This document shows, piece after piece, positions 33,841 through 33,975 of a DNA stretch of 33,975 nucleotides. The notes beneath the pieces are model-generated. The model had not been told where the DNA came from. It saw only the letters and a list, made by a program, of their open reading frames with translations, and did not search any database. Location of the stretch: positions 1 to 33,975 of the forward strand of contig CALLXF010000105.1 in NCBI GenBank assembly GCA_938015805.1, in the 5' to 3' direction. The DNA is from an uncultured Saprospiraceae bacterium (GTDB lineage: Bacteria > Bacteroidota > Bacteroidia > Chitinophagales > Saprospiraceae). Each line of letters opens with the position of its first letter. The first letter of the stretch is position 1. The position numbers and the translations under genes are program-made.

Positions 33841-33975
33841 AGAGGCTGTCTCATAACTGAGTCAGTCTCTTTTTTATTTGCACATATCTAATTATCTTGT
33901 AATATGAGCAAACGCATGAGAACACCTACGTTCAAGCCTTACGATCCAGACCAATTAAGTTTACTACCTCCAAGT
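33841..33975 (+). mobile_element. Left end of an IS1182-like insertion sequence (partial)
   Basis: GAGGCTGTCTCA at 33842-33853 resembles the terminal inverted repeat of IS1182-type elements, and with the following ACTGAGTCAGTCTC (33857 onward) it forms an imperfect hairpin ahead of a T run. A transposase start follows at 33904. The right end, the partner inverted repeat and any target-site duplication are outside the window, so the boundary is approximate. Confidence 0.65.
33904..33975 (+). CDS. IS1182 family transposase (5' fragment, 24 codons)
   Basis: ATG at 33904 reads 24 codons to the window edge. The peptide contains FKPYDPDQLSLLPPS, the characteristic N-terminus of IS1182-family transposases (F-x-x-Y-x-x-x-Q-x-x-L-L-P-P-S). 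The catalytic DDE region lies beyond the edge, so intactness cannot be judged. Confidence 0.75.
   Translation, partial: MSKRMRTPTFKPYDPDQLSLLPPS

Overview
The window is an AT-rich stretch of a bacterial chromosome from the phylum Bacteroidota. The phylum call rests on several secreted proteins with C-terminal type IX secretion (T9SS) sorting domains of type A and type B, SprB-like and HYR repeats, an Omp28-like protein, a Bacteroidota-type PurS and RicT/PSP1 protein, and promoter-like sites of the TTTG / TAnnTTTG class. The load of HYR, DUF2341 and T9SS type B surface proteins would suit a saprospirian or flavobacterial relative, but I cannot place it below phylum.

Layout. 1-2774 (-): 5' portion of a giant HYR/DUF2341/SprB-repeat surface protein that runs off the left edge. 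2906-7915 (-): a tight five-gene unit transcribed as T9SS type B protein, LptC, CNNM/CorC-type membrane protein, YwqK/MORN-like lipoprotein, Sco1/SenC lipoprotein. 8093-9020 (+): purS and rsmI. 9050-13652: a sulfatase-fold LTA-synthase-like membrane enzyme (+) convergent with an unrecognised 902-residue T9SS type A protein (-), separated by a 13-bp-stem bidirectional terminator. 13758-13768 is an 11-base G run, and 13875-14453 (+) is a DUF2807-like reading frame without a start, probably a 5'-truncated pseudogene. 14678-18732 (-): holB, ricT, lpdA. 18924-19334 (+): a PTPS/QueD-family enzyme. 19461-22354 (-): two T9SS type A proteins, the second an Omp28-like thioredoxin-fold protein with a CPPC motif. 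22557-25688 (+): an FAD oxidoreductase and a membrane polyferredoxin that form a redox pair. 25766-27385 (+): secreted arylsulfotransferase-like protein. 27389-28027 (-): hemolysin III/TrhA. 28153-30852 (+): a second T9SS type B protein. 31011-31871 (+): purU. 31985-33695 (-): a small lipoprotein downstream of dinB. 33841-33975: left end of an IS1182-like insertion sequence with the first 24 codons of its transposase.

How the genes fit together. Housekeeping genes (purS, rsmI, holB, ricT, lpdA, purU, dinB) alternate with a surface/secretome set. Six complete genes carry T9SS sorting tails and the truncated giant protein is probably a seventh. One T9SS cargo gene is translationally overlapped with lptC, whose product feeds the LPS that anchors many T9SS cargoes. 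The points most worth a second look are: the atypical LTA-like gene with Ser at the presumed nucleophile position next to an orphan secreted protein, a G11 tract and a beheaded pseudogene; the oxidoreductase/polyferredoxin pair with a tandem repeat in its divergent control region; and the cargo-lptC coupling. I found no CRISPR array, rRNA, tRNA, prophage or recognisable defence system.
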